Assembly: GCF_017873245.1 (NCBI RefSeq)
Contig: NZ_JAGGJY010000005.1
Location: 122,305-186,304 of the forward strand
DNA length: 64,000 nt
Direction: 5' to 3'
Source of the DNA: Clostridium tertium
Lineage (GTDB): Bacteria > Bacillota > Clostridia > Clostridiales > Clostridiaceae
Made by a program: the position numbers and the translations under genes. Position 1 is the stretch's first letter. Each line of letters begins with the position of its first letter. Of the stretch, positions 10,347-18,798 are shown piece after piece. The notes below the pieces were generated by a model. It was not told where the DNA came from. It made no database searches and saw nothing but the letters and a program-made list of their open reading frames with translations.

Positions 10347-10387
10347 AAAATTCAAGGATATAACGAAACGTTAGTCCCTTGAATTTT
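10347..10387 (+). terminator. Hairpin after the small broken ORF
   Basis: AAAATTCAAGG (10347-10357) and CCTTGAATTTT (10377-10387) form an 11-bp perfect stem with a 19-base loop. The stem ends in T residues, so it may terminate in either direction. Confidence 0.5.
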
Positions 10388-10427
10388 GACTAAATTCGTA
10401 AAATAATTATATATTATATTAAAGAAA

Positions 10428-10451
10428 AAACTCAGCTCTTCAGCTGAGTTT
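10428..10451 (-). terminator. glmM terminator
   Basis: AAACTCAGCT / AGCTGAGTTT stem with a four-base loop, followed on the minus strand by TTTTTTCTTT. Confidence 0.85.
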
Positions 10452-10520
10452 CTTCTTTAATTATTTCATGTACATTTGAAATAATAATTTCAAACAGCAC
10501 TTCATTCTTTCATTTTTCTA

Positions 10521-11864
10521 CTATATTTTACTTAATATTAAATCCGCTAATCCATGTGCCATTTTATCTATTTCTTCTTGATCTTCTCCTTCAAGCATAA
10601 CTCTAACTAGTGGTTCTGTTCCTGAAGGTCTAATTAAGACTCTACCTGCACCATGCAGTGCTTCTTCTATTTTCTTTATTTCATTAATTATTTCTTCATC
10701 TTCTAAGTATATATTTTTCTTTTCATTTGGAACTTTAGCATTAACTAAAACTTGAGGAAGCTCCTTCATTATTCCAGCTAGCTCACTTAAAGTTTTTCCA
10801 CTTCTCTTTCTTATTGCAGCAACTTGAAGAGCTGTAACTAATCCATCACCAGTTGTATTATAATCTAAGAATATTATATGTCCAGATTGCTCACCACCTA
10901 AAATATAACCATCCTTAACCATTTCTTCTAATACATATCTGTCTCCAACTTTAGTCTTTATTGTCTTTATATTTTCTTTCTTACAAGCAATGTCTAACCC
11001 TAAGTTACTCATTACTGTAACAACTAAAGTATCATCCTTAAGCTTACCTAAGTCCTTAAGATGTTTTGCGCATAACATTAGTATGAAATCTCCATTTATA
11101 AGATTTCCTTTTTCATCTACTGCTAAACATCTGTCTGCATCACCATCAAAAGCAAATCCTAAATCACATTTTTTTCTTACAACATAATCTTGTAATTCTT
11201 CTGGATGAGTTGATCCACAGTTTTCATTTATGTTTGTTCCATCTGGATTATCATTTATAACATAAACTTCTGCTCCAAGTTGTCTAAATGCCTTTACTGC
11301 AGCCTTGTAACATGCACCATTTGCACAATCTAAAGCTACTCTTAAACCTTTTAAATCTACTGGAATTGTTGATAATGCATAATCAGTATATTCGTCAAGA
11401 GCTCCAATTTCCATAGATGATCTTCCTAAGTCATGTCCTGTTGGGCTTGGCACGCCTTCAAAGCCACTTTCTATAACTCTTTGAATTTCATCTTCTAATT
11501 CATCTTGTAACTTGTATCCTTTATTATCAAAAAACTTTATACCATTATATTCTACAGGATTATGTGATGCTGAAATCATTATACCTGCATCAGCATTATA
11601 TTCTCTTATTAAATGTGCTACTGCTGGAGTTGGAACAACACCTAATATAACAGCTTCAGCTCCAACTGATAATATTCCTGATACTAAAGCTGCTTCTAGC
11701 ATATCTCCTGATATTCTTGTATCTTTTGCAACTAATATTTTTGGCTTGTGAGTTCCTTCTGTTAATACATAAGCTCCTGCTCTCCCTAAGCCATACGCTA
11801 TTTCAGATGTTAATTCTGTGTTGGCGATACCTCTAACTCCATCTGTCCCAAACATTCTACCCAT
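10521..11864 (-). CDS. glmM: Phosphoglucosamine mutase
   Basis: Interconverts glucosamine-6-phosphate and glucosamine-1-phosphate for peptidoglycan precursors in the cytoplasm. The 447 residues show the phosphoserine loop ISASHNP (S100), the Mg loop FDGDADRC, the sugar loop GGEQSGH and the C-terminal phosphate site [11 protein letters not shown]. The ATG at 11864 has a GTGAGG site. In many Firmicutes it directly follows cdaA-cdaR; here those genes are about 9 kb away. Confidence 0.97.
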   Translation of the reverse strand: MGRMFGTDGVRGIANTELTSEIAYGLGRAGAYVLTEGTHKPKILVAKDTRISGDMLEAALVSGILSVGAEAVILGVVPTPAVAHLIREYNADAGIMISASHNPVEYNGIKFFDNKGYKLQDELEDEIQRVIESGFEGVPSPTGHDLGRSSMEIGALDEYTDYALSTIPVDLKGLRVALDCANGACYKAAVKAFRQLGAEVYVINDNPDGTNINENCGSTHPEELQDYVVRKKCDLGFAFDGDADRCLAVDEKGNLINGDFILMLCAKHLKDLGKLKDDTLVVTVMSNLGLDIACKKENIKTIKTKVGDRYVLEEMVKDGYILGGEQSGHIIFLDYNTTGDGLVTALQVAAIRKRSGKTLSELAGIMKELPQVLVNAKVPNEKKNIYLEDEEIINEIKKIEEALHGAGRVLIRPSGTEPLVRVMLEGEDQEEIDKMAHGLADLILSKI

Positions 11865-11921
11865 ATTTTTTACCTCACTTTTTCTATTGGTTTATTGGTT
11901 TTACATAATGTCCTAATAAAT

Positions 11922-11950
11922 AGTATACATTCACAAGTTATATATTACAA
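11922..11950 (-). promoter_or_regulatory. Likely glmM promoter
   Basis: TTGTAA, 17-base spacer, TATACT on the minus strand, about 60 bases upstream of the glmM start. Confidence 0.5.
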
Positions 11951-11979
11951 CTTTATTATTATTAAAACTTTATTATATT

Positions 11980-12279
11980 CTACTGTTCTTCTAGTCTATC
12001 TAAAATTAAATTATATCCTCCAGTACCATAATTCAAGCATTTATTTACTCTGCTTATAGTTGCTGTACTGGCTCCAGTTTCTTCTGCAATTTCTGTATAT
12101 ACCTTCTTTTCCTTTAACATCTTTGCAACATGCATTCTCTGCGCTAGTGCCTTAAGTTCATTTATTGTTGCAACATCTTCAAAGAAATTATAGCAATCAT
12201 CTATACTTCCTAACTTTAAAACAGCTTCAAAAAATAGATCTAGTTCTGGATTTTTAAGCTTGCTTTCTGCTTGACCCAA
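11980..12279 (-). CDS. YerC/YecD family TrpR-like DNA-binding protein
   Basis: A small helix-turn-helix protein of about 99 residues. The C-terminal half (TINELKALAQRMHVAKML, then YTEIAEETGASTATISRVNKCL) matches the TrpR-related YerC family. The ligand and targets of this family are not well defined. A GTG at 12288 overlaps the AAGGGGTGAG ribosome site, so TTG at 12279, seven bases from that site, is the likelier start. It may be cotranscribed with glmM, though a promoter-like sequence lies between them. Confidence 0.85.
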   Translation of the reverse strand: MGQAESKLKNPELDLFFEAVLKLGSIDDCYNFFEDVATINELKALAQRMHVAKMLKEKKVYTEIAEETGASTATISRVNKCLNYGTGGYNLILDRLEEQ

Positions 12280-12373
12280 ATATCTCACCCCTTGTTTTCT
12301 TTTGAATACTCTTAATAAATTATAACTATATTTTCATTAGTTTACAACTTTATTACCTTGAAGTATTATTTGT

Positions 12374-13207
12374 TTAAATTTCTGTATCACTGTCTCTTTG
12401 CGGATATACTAATTCTTTTAATCCCTTTTCCTTTAATTCATCATATATAGCCTTAGTTGGAACTAACCATACTTCTCCTGTTCCTCTATATACATTTAGT
12501 AAACCCTCTCCATTAAGCGCAGTTCCTATTAACGTAGTTCCTGACTTTTCTACTGTAAATTCTATATTAGAACTTCTTAAAATAGCAAAATTACCGTCTA
12601 CCTTTAAAGTATCTCTAAACATCTTACATCTTAATATTTCTTTATCTGGAACTGGTATTTCTAATACTACTATTCCACTTCCACTTAATTTAGTTTGGTA
12701 TACTCCTTCATTTCCAAAAATTAATGAAGATACATTTTTATGCATTACAGGCTCTACTTCTATACTCTCTTCACATGCATAAAATAATCCATCATCAACT
12801 ATTATTTCTTCATCTTCTAGTTCTATTAAAGTAAAATGTCCAAAGGTAGGCTCTAAAAACACCTCACCAGTTCCCCTAATAATTGGTTTAAACATTGGCT
12901 CATTTGTTACCTTACTTGAAAAGAACTTTTTCCCAAGACCTATAATTCCTCCAGTTTTATTTTCTATCTCTATATTACCCTTCATATAGCTTAGGGCTCC
13001 TGCTTCTATTTTAACTGAACTATCATCTAATATTAATCTAATTTGTCTTAATTTAATTGATGATTTTTTCATAAAATCTAACTGAATTGATAAATTTAAA
13101 TCATCCGATCCCTCTAAATCATCATACTCTAAAATCTGAAATATGCTGTCACTTCTCATTTCTGACACCATTGTCATCTTATTATTTGTATTGAATGAAG
13201 TTATCAT
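12374..13207 (-). CDS. AIM24/DUF124 family protein
   Basis: 277 residues with the glycine-rich beta repeats typical of AIM24-type proteins (IRGTGEVFLEP, LSGSGIVVLEI, YRGTGEVWLVP) that build a beta prism. The biochemical role of bacterial members is unknown. No signal peptide or membrane segment is seen. The ATG at 13207 follows AAGGGGGAGA. The gene precedes the YerC-like gene by 94 bp and may share its transcript. Confidence 0.8.
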   Translation of the reverse strand: MITSFNTNNKMTMVSEMRSDSIFQILEYDDLEGSDDLNLSIQLDFMKKSSIKLRQIRLILDDSSVKIEAGALSYMKGNIEIENKTGGIIGLGKKFFSSKVTNEPMFKPIIRGTGEVFLEPTFGHFTLIELEDEEIIVDDGLFYACEESIEVEPVMHKNVSSLIFGNEGVYQTKLSGSGIVVLEIPVPDKEILRCKMFRDTLKVDGNFAILRSSNIEFTVEKSGTTLIGTALNGEGLLNVYRGTGEVWLVPTKAIYDELKEKGLKELVYPQRDSDTEI

Positions 13208-13351
13208 AATATCTCCCCCTTCATCTACATTTTAACATAGTTTTATATTTTCAAACTACAATATATTTTTATGTATATTTTATATTCAACTTTGGCAGAA
13301 TTAAGATATATTCATTAATTCAAAATTTATTTAATTTGTTGGAGGTGCTTT

Positions 13352-13531
13352 ATGAAAGCAATTGTATATGAAGGTATTACAGATACTAGACATACAAAAG
13401 ACATAATAAATCAAGGAGTTTCTTCAAATAATGTAAATGACCAATCTAATACATTTGACACTCAAAATTACTCATCTAATATATTTAGCAGCAAAAATGA
13501 TTCTTACATAAAAATAATATTAAAACCCTAG
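13352..13531 (+). pseudogene. Relic of a zinc alcohol dehydrogenase that keeps only both ends
   Basis: This 59-codon ORF has a good GGAGG site. Its first residues MKAIVYEG match the start of the dehydrogenase encoded 0.5 kb downstream (MKAIVYKG), and its last residues YIKIILKP match that protein's end (CIKVILKP). The DNA is also alike at both ends. All catalytic and nucleotide-binding parts are missing; about 40 Ser/Asn-rich residues fill the middle. It looks like an internally deleted duplicate. An intact reading frame leaves open that a small peptide is made. Confidence 0.7.
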
Positions 13532-13715
13532 TATTTAGCAAAGTTTATTCAAATTCATCTAGCAACTGACTTTATAAATTTTTCTCACATAAAATTTAAA
13601 TAATATATGATTTCAATTTTACTATTTCCTTAATCATGACTATTAACTTTTAATATTATAGCACCATAGTAATTTAGAGTATTAATTGAAACGTATATAT
13701 CTTAAACTTTAATTA

Positions 13716-13756
13716 GTATTGACTATGGATGTAAATAATATTTCCATAGTCAATAC
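13716..13756. repeat. Perfect 14-bp inverted repeat
   Basis: GTATTGACTATGGA (13716-13729) and TCCATAGTCAATAC (13743-13756) with a 13-base spacer. No T run follows, so it is either a weak terminator for the relic ORF or an operator. The rest of the gap 13532-14033 is A+T-rich without recognisable signals. Confidence 0.6.
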
Positions 13757-14033
13757 ATTAATCACACCTAATATATTATCTCCTTTATTCTATGAACAAT
13801 AAACATATTTATTTGAATCAACTTAACACCTTATTTTCCCATTAAACAAAATTCTTATAAACTATAACTTATCTCTTTTTAACCATTCTAATTTAATTAA
13901 AGAAATTAAACATTTTATTGAAAGCTTAACAATTTCTATAAGATATATAACCTCTATTACTTTCCTTATTTCTTAAGTATATTATCCGCAATAAATTGTA
14001 AAACTATATTTATTACATTTTAGGAGGTATCTT

Positions 14034-15164
14034 ATGAAAGCAATTGTATATAAGGGTGTTAGAGATATTAGAGTTGAAAATGTTGAAGATCCTAAAATAG
14101 AACATAATGAAGATATTATAGTTAAAGTTACATCTACAGCAATATGTGGATCTGATCTTCATTTAATTCATGGCATGGTCCCTAATCTTAAAAAAGGCTC
14201 AGTTTTAGGCCATGAAACTATGGGAATAGTTGAAGAAGTAGGTAAAGATGTTAAAAAGATTAAGAAAGGTGATAGAGTTATTGTACCTTTCCCTGTTTCT
14301 TGTGGACATTGCTGGTATTGTGAACATGAATTATATTCACAATGTGATAATTCTAATCCATATGGAGAGGCTGGAGGATTATTGGGATATAGCGATACCT
14401 TTGGAGGTTATGATGGAGGCCAAGCAGAATATTTAAGAGTTCCTTATGCCAATGTTGGTCCTACTATAATTCCTGAAGGTCTTGAAGATGAACAAGTATT
14501 ATTTTTAACTGATATATTACCAACATCTTATTGGGGTGTTGAAATGAGTGGCATGAAAAAAGGTGATACTGTTGTAGTACTTGGATGTGGACCAGTTGGA
14601 CTTTTATCTATAAAGTGGGCAATATTTAAAGGTGCAAAAAGGGTCATTGCTGTAGATTGTGTAGATTATAGATTAAACCATGCTAAAAGTTATAAAGGTG
14701 TAGAAACTGTTAATCTAGAGGATTATGATGACACTGGAGAATACTTAAAAGAATTAACTAATGGTGGCGCTGATGTAGTAATTGATTGCGTTGGTATGGA
14801 TGGTAAAATGTCTACTTTTGAAAAAATAGAATCAATGCTAAAACTACAAGGTGGCTCAAAATCTGCAATAGAAATTGCTAGTAGAGCTATTAGAAAATGT
14901 GGTACTGTTTCTATGGTAGGTGTTTATGGTGCTAGGTATAACTTATTTCCACTAGGCGATTTCTTTTCTAGAAATGTAACCTTTAAAATGGGTCAATGCC
15001 CAGCGCAAGCATATGTTGATCCTATTTTAAAGCTTATACAAGAAGGTAAATTCGATGCTAGAGATATAATAACACACAAAATATCATTATCTGATGGTGA
15101 ACATGCTTATGATATTTTTGATAATAAAAAAGACAACTGCATAAAAGTAATATTAAAACCTTAG
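14034..15164 (+). CDS. Zinc-dependent alcohol dehydrogenase, formaldehyde-dehydrogenase-like subfamily
   Basis: A 376-residue medium-chain dehydrogenase/reductase. Visible are the catalytic zinc ligands C38, H60 and E61, the structural zinc cysteines C90, C93, C96 and C104 (CGHCWYC...C), and the NAD(P)-binding GCGPVGL at 184-190. Overall it resembles the glutathione-independent formaldehyde dehydrogenase/threonine dehydrogenase group; the substrate cannot be told from sequence. The ATG at 14034 follows AGGAGGT. It is a lone plus-strand gene, with a deleted relative 0.5 kb upstream. Confidence 0.9.
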   Translation: MKAIVYKGVRDIRVENVEDPKIEHNEDIIVKVTSTAICGSDLHLIHGMVPNLKKGSVLGHETMGIVEEVGKDVKKIKKGDRVIVPFPVSCGHCWYCEHELYSQCDNSNPYGEAGGLLGYSDTFGGYDGGQAEYLRVPYANVGPTIIPEGLEDEQVLFLTDILPTSYWGVEMSGMKKGDTVVVLGCGPVGLLSIKWAIFKGAKRVIAVDCVDYRLNHAKSYKGVETVNLEDYDDTGEYLKELTNGGADVVIDCVGMDGKMSTFEKIESMLKLQGGSKSAIEIASRAIRKCGTVSMVGVYGARYNLFPLGDFFSRNVTFKMGQCPAQAYVDPILKLIQEGKFDARDIITHKISLSDGEHAYDIFDNKKDNCIKVILKP

Positions 15165-15176
15165 TAGCATTTTACA

Positions 15177-15228
15177 GAGCAAAATAATGAAAAGTTAATG
15201 ATGTTTTGCTTCTAACTATTTCATTCCT
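15177..15228. repeat. Possible partial copy of the palindromic intergenic element
   Basis: GCAAAATAATGAAAAGTTAATGA followed by a complementary-style TAACTATTTCATTCCTC. It resembles the ends of the elements in the leu-ilv operon but lacks the two central hairpins. It could also serve as the ADH terminator region. Confidence 0.3.
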
Positions 15229-15304
15229 CAATATTAATTTAAATTTAAAATATAAGTTGGCTAAGATAAATAGAATACGTGAAATAAACATATATCAAGC
15301 AATT

Positions 15305-15417
15305 AGAAGTACTTGGCGAAGGAAGAGGTACTAGGCCTTAGCGTTGTTGGGTTTGTTTGAGCGTAGTGAGTTAACCAAAACTCTTGGCATAGTACATCTT
15401 AAAATTCTAGTACTTCT
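15305..15417. repeat. Structured palindromic intergenic repeat
   Basis: The arms at 15305-15337 (AGAAGTACT...GTACTAGGCC) and 15386-15417 read almost the same on opposite strands, about 48 bases apart. The centre holds GTTTGAGCGTAGTGAGTTAACC. It is richer in G+C than its surroundings. It lies between convergent ADH and buk genes, so it could end both transcripts; its complexity suggests a dispersed repeat or structured RNA. Confidence 0.55.
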
Positions 15418-15476
15418 TTGCATAGTTATTTAGCTTGTGGAACATATCTAGTTATCGTAGCCTTTATATTCTCAGT

Positions 15477-16547
15477 TTAAATGTATTCCTTAGCTTCTTC
15501 TTCTCCTGTCATAGCTCTTATTGCTCCTTGTGCTAAAGCTAATAATTCATCTTCTCCTGGATAAATTGTAATAGGTGCTATCCAGCCTACTCTTTTCTTT
15601 AATTCATCTATAACTTTCTCTGAATAAGCTATTCCACCTGTGAATATTATTCTATCAACTTTTCCTTCTAAAACTGTTGCCATTTCTCCAATTGATTTAG
15701 AAATTTGATATATAAATGCATCAAAACAAATTTGAGCTTCTTTATTTCCTTCTGCTGCTAATTTTAACACATCTCTAGCGTCATTTGTATTTAAATATGC
15801 TACAAACCCACCTTTTCCAACTGCCTTAGTATATACTTCTTGTTCTGTAAATTTACCGCTATAGCACATTTTTATAAGTGCTCCTACTGGTAATGAACCT
15901 GCTCTTTCTGGCGAAAATGGACCTTCTCCATCTAAAGCATTATTTACATCTACTACTTTTCCATTTTTATGAGCTCCTACTGAAACTCCGCCTCCCATAT
16001 GAACTACTATTAAGTTTAAATCTGTATATTTAATTCCTGATTCCTTTGCATATCTTTTAGCTACAGCCTTTTGATTTAATGCATGGAACTTACTAACTCT
16101 TGGTAATTCAGGAACGCCTGAAATTCTTGCTACTTCATTAAGTTCATCAACAACAACTGGATCTACTATGAAAGCTGGTATATTCAGCTCATTACCTATT
16201 TGGTTTGCAATTATTCCTCCTAAATTTGAAGCATGCTGTCCTTGCACACCATCTTTTAAATCCTGAAGCATTTTTTCATTAACTTTATAAGTACCACTTT
16301 CCATAGGCTTTAGCATTCCACCTCTACCTACTACTGCATCTAAAGTGTTTATGTCAAAATTCTTTTCTTTTAATACATTCACTATTATATCTTTTCTAAA
16401 TTTAAATTGATCGTATATTGTTTCATATTTTGATATTTCCTCTGATGAGTGTCTTAAAGTTTCCACTAATACTTCTTGTTCCCCATCATATACCCCTATT
16501 TTAGTTGATGTTGAACCTGGATTTATTATAAGTAATTTTAAAGCCAT
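15477..16547 (-). CDS. buk: Butyrate kinase, second tandem copy
   Basis: Cytoplasmic acetokinase-family enzyme; converts butyryl-phosphate and ADP to butyrate and ATP. At 356 residues it is full length. The N-terminal phosphate loop [12 protein letters not shown], the GRGGMLKPM motif and [15 protein letters not shown] are present, as in the neighbouring copy. It follows that copy by 20 bp with an AGGAGG site. The two proteins agree along their whole length and neither lacks a core motif, so both are probably active. Confidence 0.94.
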   Translation of the reverse strand: MALKLLIINPGSTSTKIGVYDGEQEVLVETLRHSSEEISKYETIYDQFKFRKDIIVNVLKEKNFDINTLDAVVGRGGMLKPMESGTYKVNEKMLQDLKDGVQGQHASNLGGIIANQIGNELNIPAFIVDPVVVDELNEVARISGVPELPRVSKFHALNQKAVAKRYAKESGIKYTDLNLIVVHMGGGVSVGAHKNGKVVDVNNALDGEGPFSPERAGSLPVGALIKMCYSGKFTEQEVYTKAVGKGGFVAYLNTNDARDVLKLAAEGNKEAQICFDAFIYQISKSIGEMATVLEGKVDRIIFTGGIAYSEKVIDELKKRVGWIAPITIYPGEDELLALAQGAIRAMTGEEEAKEYI

Positions 16548-16567
16548 TTAAACGTCCTCCTAACTGC

Positions 16568-17638
16568 TTATTTATATTCTTTAGCTATCTCTTCTCCCCT
16601 CAGAACTCTTAAAGTTCCTTGAGCTAAAGCTAATAGCTCGTCTTCTCCTGGATAAACTGTAATTGGTGCTATAAAGCCTACTTTAGTATTTAAATTAATT
16701 ATAAGCTGCTTCCAATAAGCTATTCCGCCTGTAACTATAATTCTATCTACTTTTCCTTCTAAAACAGTTGCCATTTCTCCTATTGACTTAGCAATTTGAT
16801 AAACAAATACGTTATAATACTTTATAGCATCCTCTCTTCCTTCATTTACCCAATCTTCTAATTCTCTAGCATCATTTGTATTTAAATATGCTACGAATCC
16901 ACCTTTTCCAACTATTTTGCTATACATTTCTTTTTCTGTATATTTACCACTAAAACATAACTTAATTAATTCACCAATTGGAACGCTTCCTGCTCTTTCT
17001 GGTGAAAATGGTCCATCTCCATCTAAGGCATTATTTACATCAATTACTTTTCCATTTTTATGAGCTCCTACTGAAACTCCTCCACCTAGATGTACCACTA
17101 TTAAATTTAAATTTTCATAACCTTTTCTAGATTCTGTTCCATACCTTTTTGCAACTGCTTTTTGATTTAAAGCATGAAACTTACTAACTCTTGGTAATTC
17201 GGGTACTCCTGATATCCTTGCTACATCTTCTAATTCATCAACAACTACTGGGTCAACTATATATGCTGGTATATCTAATTCTTTAGCAATTTCATTTGAA
17301 ATTATTCCACCTAAGTTAGAAGCATGTTGTCCTTGTACTCCAACTTTCAAATCATCTAACATAAAATCATTTACTAAATATGTTCCGCCTTCCATTGGCT
17401 TTAGCATTCCACCTCTACCAACGATTGCATTTAGGGTTTTTACGTCAATATTATTTTCCTCTAATGCCTTTATAATTATTTCTTTTCTAAATAGGAACTG
17501 ATTATATATACTATCGTATTTTCCTATCTCTTCTGCGGAATGTCTTAAGGTCTTAACAAAAACCTCTTTTTCATCTTGGTATACACCAATTTTAGTTGAA
17601 GTCGATCCTGGATTGATAATTAATAGTTTGTAAGACAT
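16568..17638 (-). CDS. buk: Butyrate kinase, first tandem copy
   Basis: A 356-residue acetokinase-family protein with the same motifs as its downstream twin ([36 protein letters not shown]). It lies 26 bp after ptb, the normal partner arrangement. The differences from the second copy are spread over the protein, mainly in the first 60 residues and around 160-180 and 260-275, as expected for an old duplication. A related kinase such as branched-chain fatty-acid kinase cannot be excluded for one copy. Confidence 0.94.
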   Translation of the reverse strand: MSYKLLIINPGSTSTKIGVYQDEKEVFVKTLRHSAEEIGKYDSIYNQFLFRKEIIIKALEENNIDVKTLNAIVGRGGMLKPMEGGTYLVNDFMLDDLKVGVQGQHASNLGGIISNEIAKELDIPAYIVDPVVVDELEDVARISGVPELPRVSKFHALNQKAVAKRYGTESRKGYENLNLIVVHLGGGVSVGAHKNGKVIDVNNALDGDGPFSPERAGSVPIGELIKLCFSGKYTEKEMYSKIVGKGGFVAYLNTNDARELEDWVNEGREDAIKYYNVFVYQIAKSIGEMATVLEGKVDRIIVTGGIAYWKQLIINLNTKVGFIAPITVYPGEDELLALAQGTLRVLRGEEIAKEYK

Positions 17639-17664
17639 AGCAAAGTCTCCCCCATATTCTTATA

Positions 17665-18573
17665 TTATTTTTTTGCTTCTGCAACTAATGCAGCTAGCGC
17701 AATGGAGTGTACCTTTGTTTCAAAACTATCAGCTCTCGATGTTAAAATTACAGGTGCAGATGTTCCAACTAAAAGTCCTCCATTTCTTGATTTTGATGTA
17801 TATGTTAATGTTTTATACATAACATTTGCTGTTTCAATATTTGGAAGTAAAATTACATCTGCTTTTCCTGCTACTTTTCCTGTTATTCCTTTATGATGGG
17901 CTGCCTCTTCTGACAATGCATTATCTAAAGCTAAAGGCCCGTCCACTATACAACCTTTAATTTGTCCTCTATCATTCATTTTTGATAATAATGATGCATC
18001 TATTGTTGCTGGCATATCTGGATTAACTACCTCTACTGCACATACTGGAGCAACCTTTGGTAATTCTATTCCGCAAGCATGAGCAACATCTACTGCATTG
18101 TTTAATATTTGTACCTTTGCCTTTAAATCTGGATAAGTATTAAAGGCTGCATCAGTTAATAAAATTAATCTATCTATTCCTTCTATTTCAAACACAGCAA
18201 CATGAGACATTAATTTTCCTGTTCTTAAACCAACTTCTTTATTAAGAACACTTCTTAAAAATGTAGCTGTATCCACTAAACCTTTCATAACCATATCTGC
18301 TTCACCAGATGATACTAATCTTATAGCTTCTAAAGCTGCCTTATTTACATTTGTTTCATTTACAATTTCAAATTGTGTAAGATCCATATCGATCTTATCA
18401 GCTATTTCTCTTATTTTTACTGAATCCCCAACTAATATTGCATCTGCAATTCCTCTTTCCTTAGCTGCTTTAACTGCTTCTAATACTGGCTCATCTTGTG
18501 CTACTGCTACTGCAACCTTCTTTTTAGCACATCCATTAACCTTTTTTAATAAGTCATCAAAATTCTTACTCAT
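17665..18573 (-). CDS. ptb: Phosphate butyryltransferase
   Basis: Converts butyryl-CoA and phosphate to butyryl-phosphate and CoA, the first step of the ATP-yielding butyrate branch. The 302 residues are standard for Ptb, with GLVDTATFLRSVLNKEVGL near 100-120 and DGPLALDNALS near 210, typical of the phosphate acetyl/butyryltransferase fold. The ATG at 18573 follows AAGGGGTG. It is first of a three-gene unit ptb-buk-buk. A possible Rex site lies about 120 bp upstream. Confidence 0.96.
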   Translation of the reverse strand: MSKNFDDLLKKVNGCAKKKVAVAVAQDEPVLEAVKAAKERGIADAILVGDSVKIREIADKIDMDLTQFEIVNETNVNKAALEAIRLVSSGEADMVMKGLVDTATFLRSVLNKEVGLRTGKLMSHVAVFEIEGIDRLILLTDAAFNTYPDLKAKVQILNNAVDVAHACGIELPKVAPVCAVEVVNPDMPATIDASLLSKMNDRGQIKGCIVDGPLALDNALSEEAAHHKGITGKVAGKADVILLPNIETANVMYKTLTYTSKSRNGGLLVGTSAPVILTSRADSFETKVHSIALAALVAEAKK

Positions 18574-18694
18574 TTCTGCACCCCTTATATAATAGTGTGA
18601 ATTTATTCTAATAATTAAATATTATTCTAATAATTGAGAATTTTCTTTCTTTAATATCTATTATAATACCTAATTACCATTAATACACTATATT

Positions 18695-18712
18695 TTGTTA
18701 AATTTATATCAA
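18695..18712. promoter_or_regulatory. Candidate Rex operator upstream of ptb
   Basis: TTGTTAAATTTATATCAA resembles the Rex consensus TTGTTAANNNNTTAACAA: the first half is exact, the second matches 5 of 7. Rex is an NADH-sensing repressor of fermentation genes in clostridia. The site is A+T-rich, so a chance match is possible. Confidence 0.35.
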
Positions 18713-18757
18713 TTGTTGATATTAATTACAAATATTTTCCTTTATATTGTAACAAAA

Positions 18758-18789
18758 AAAATTCTGAAAACTTAAGTTTTCAGAATTTT
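18758..18789 (-). terminator. Terminator of the FAD oxidoreductase gene
   Basis: A perfect palindrome with AAAATTCTGAAAAC and its complement as arms, followed on the minus strand by a T run. Confidence 0.85.
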
Positions 18790-18798
18790 CTTTATTAT

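Noticed and set aside
10158..10355. 65-codon minus-strand ORF rich in leucine and isoleucine
   Set aside because: It runs over the terminator-like hairpin and is the complement of the small plus-strand ORF; composition reflects A+T-rich DNA.
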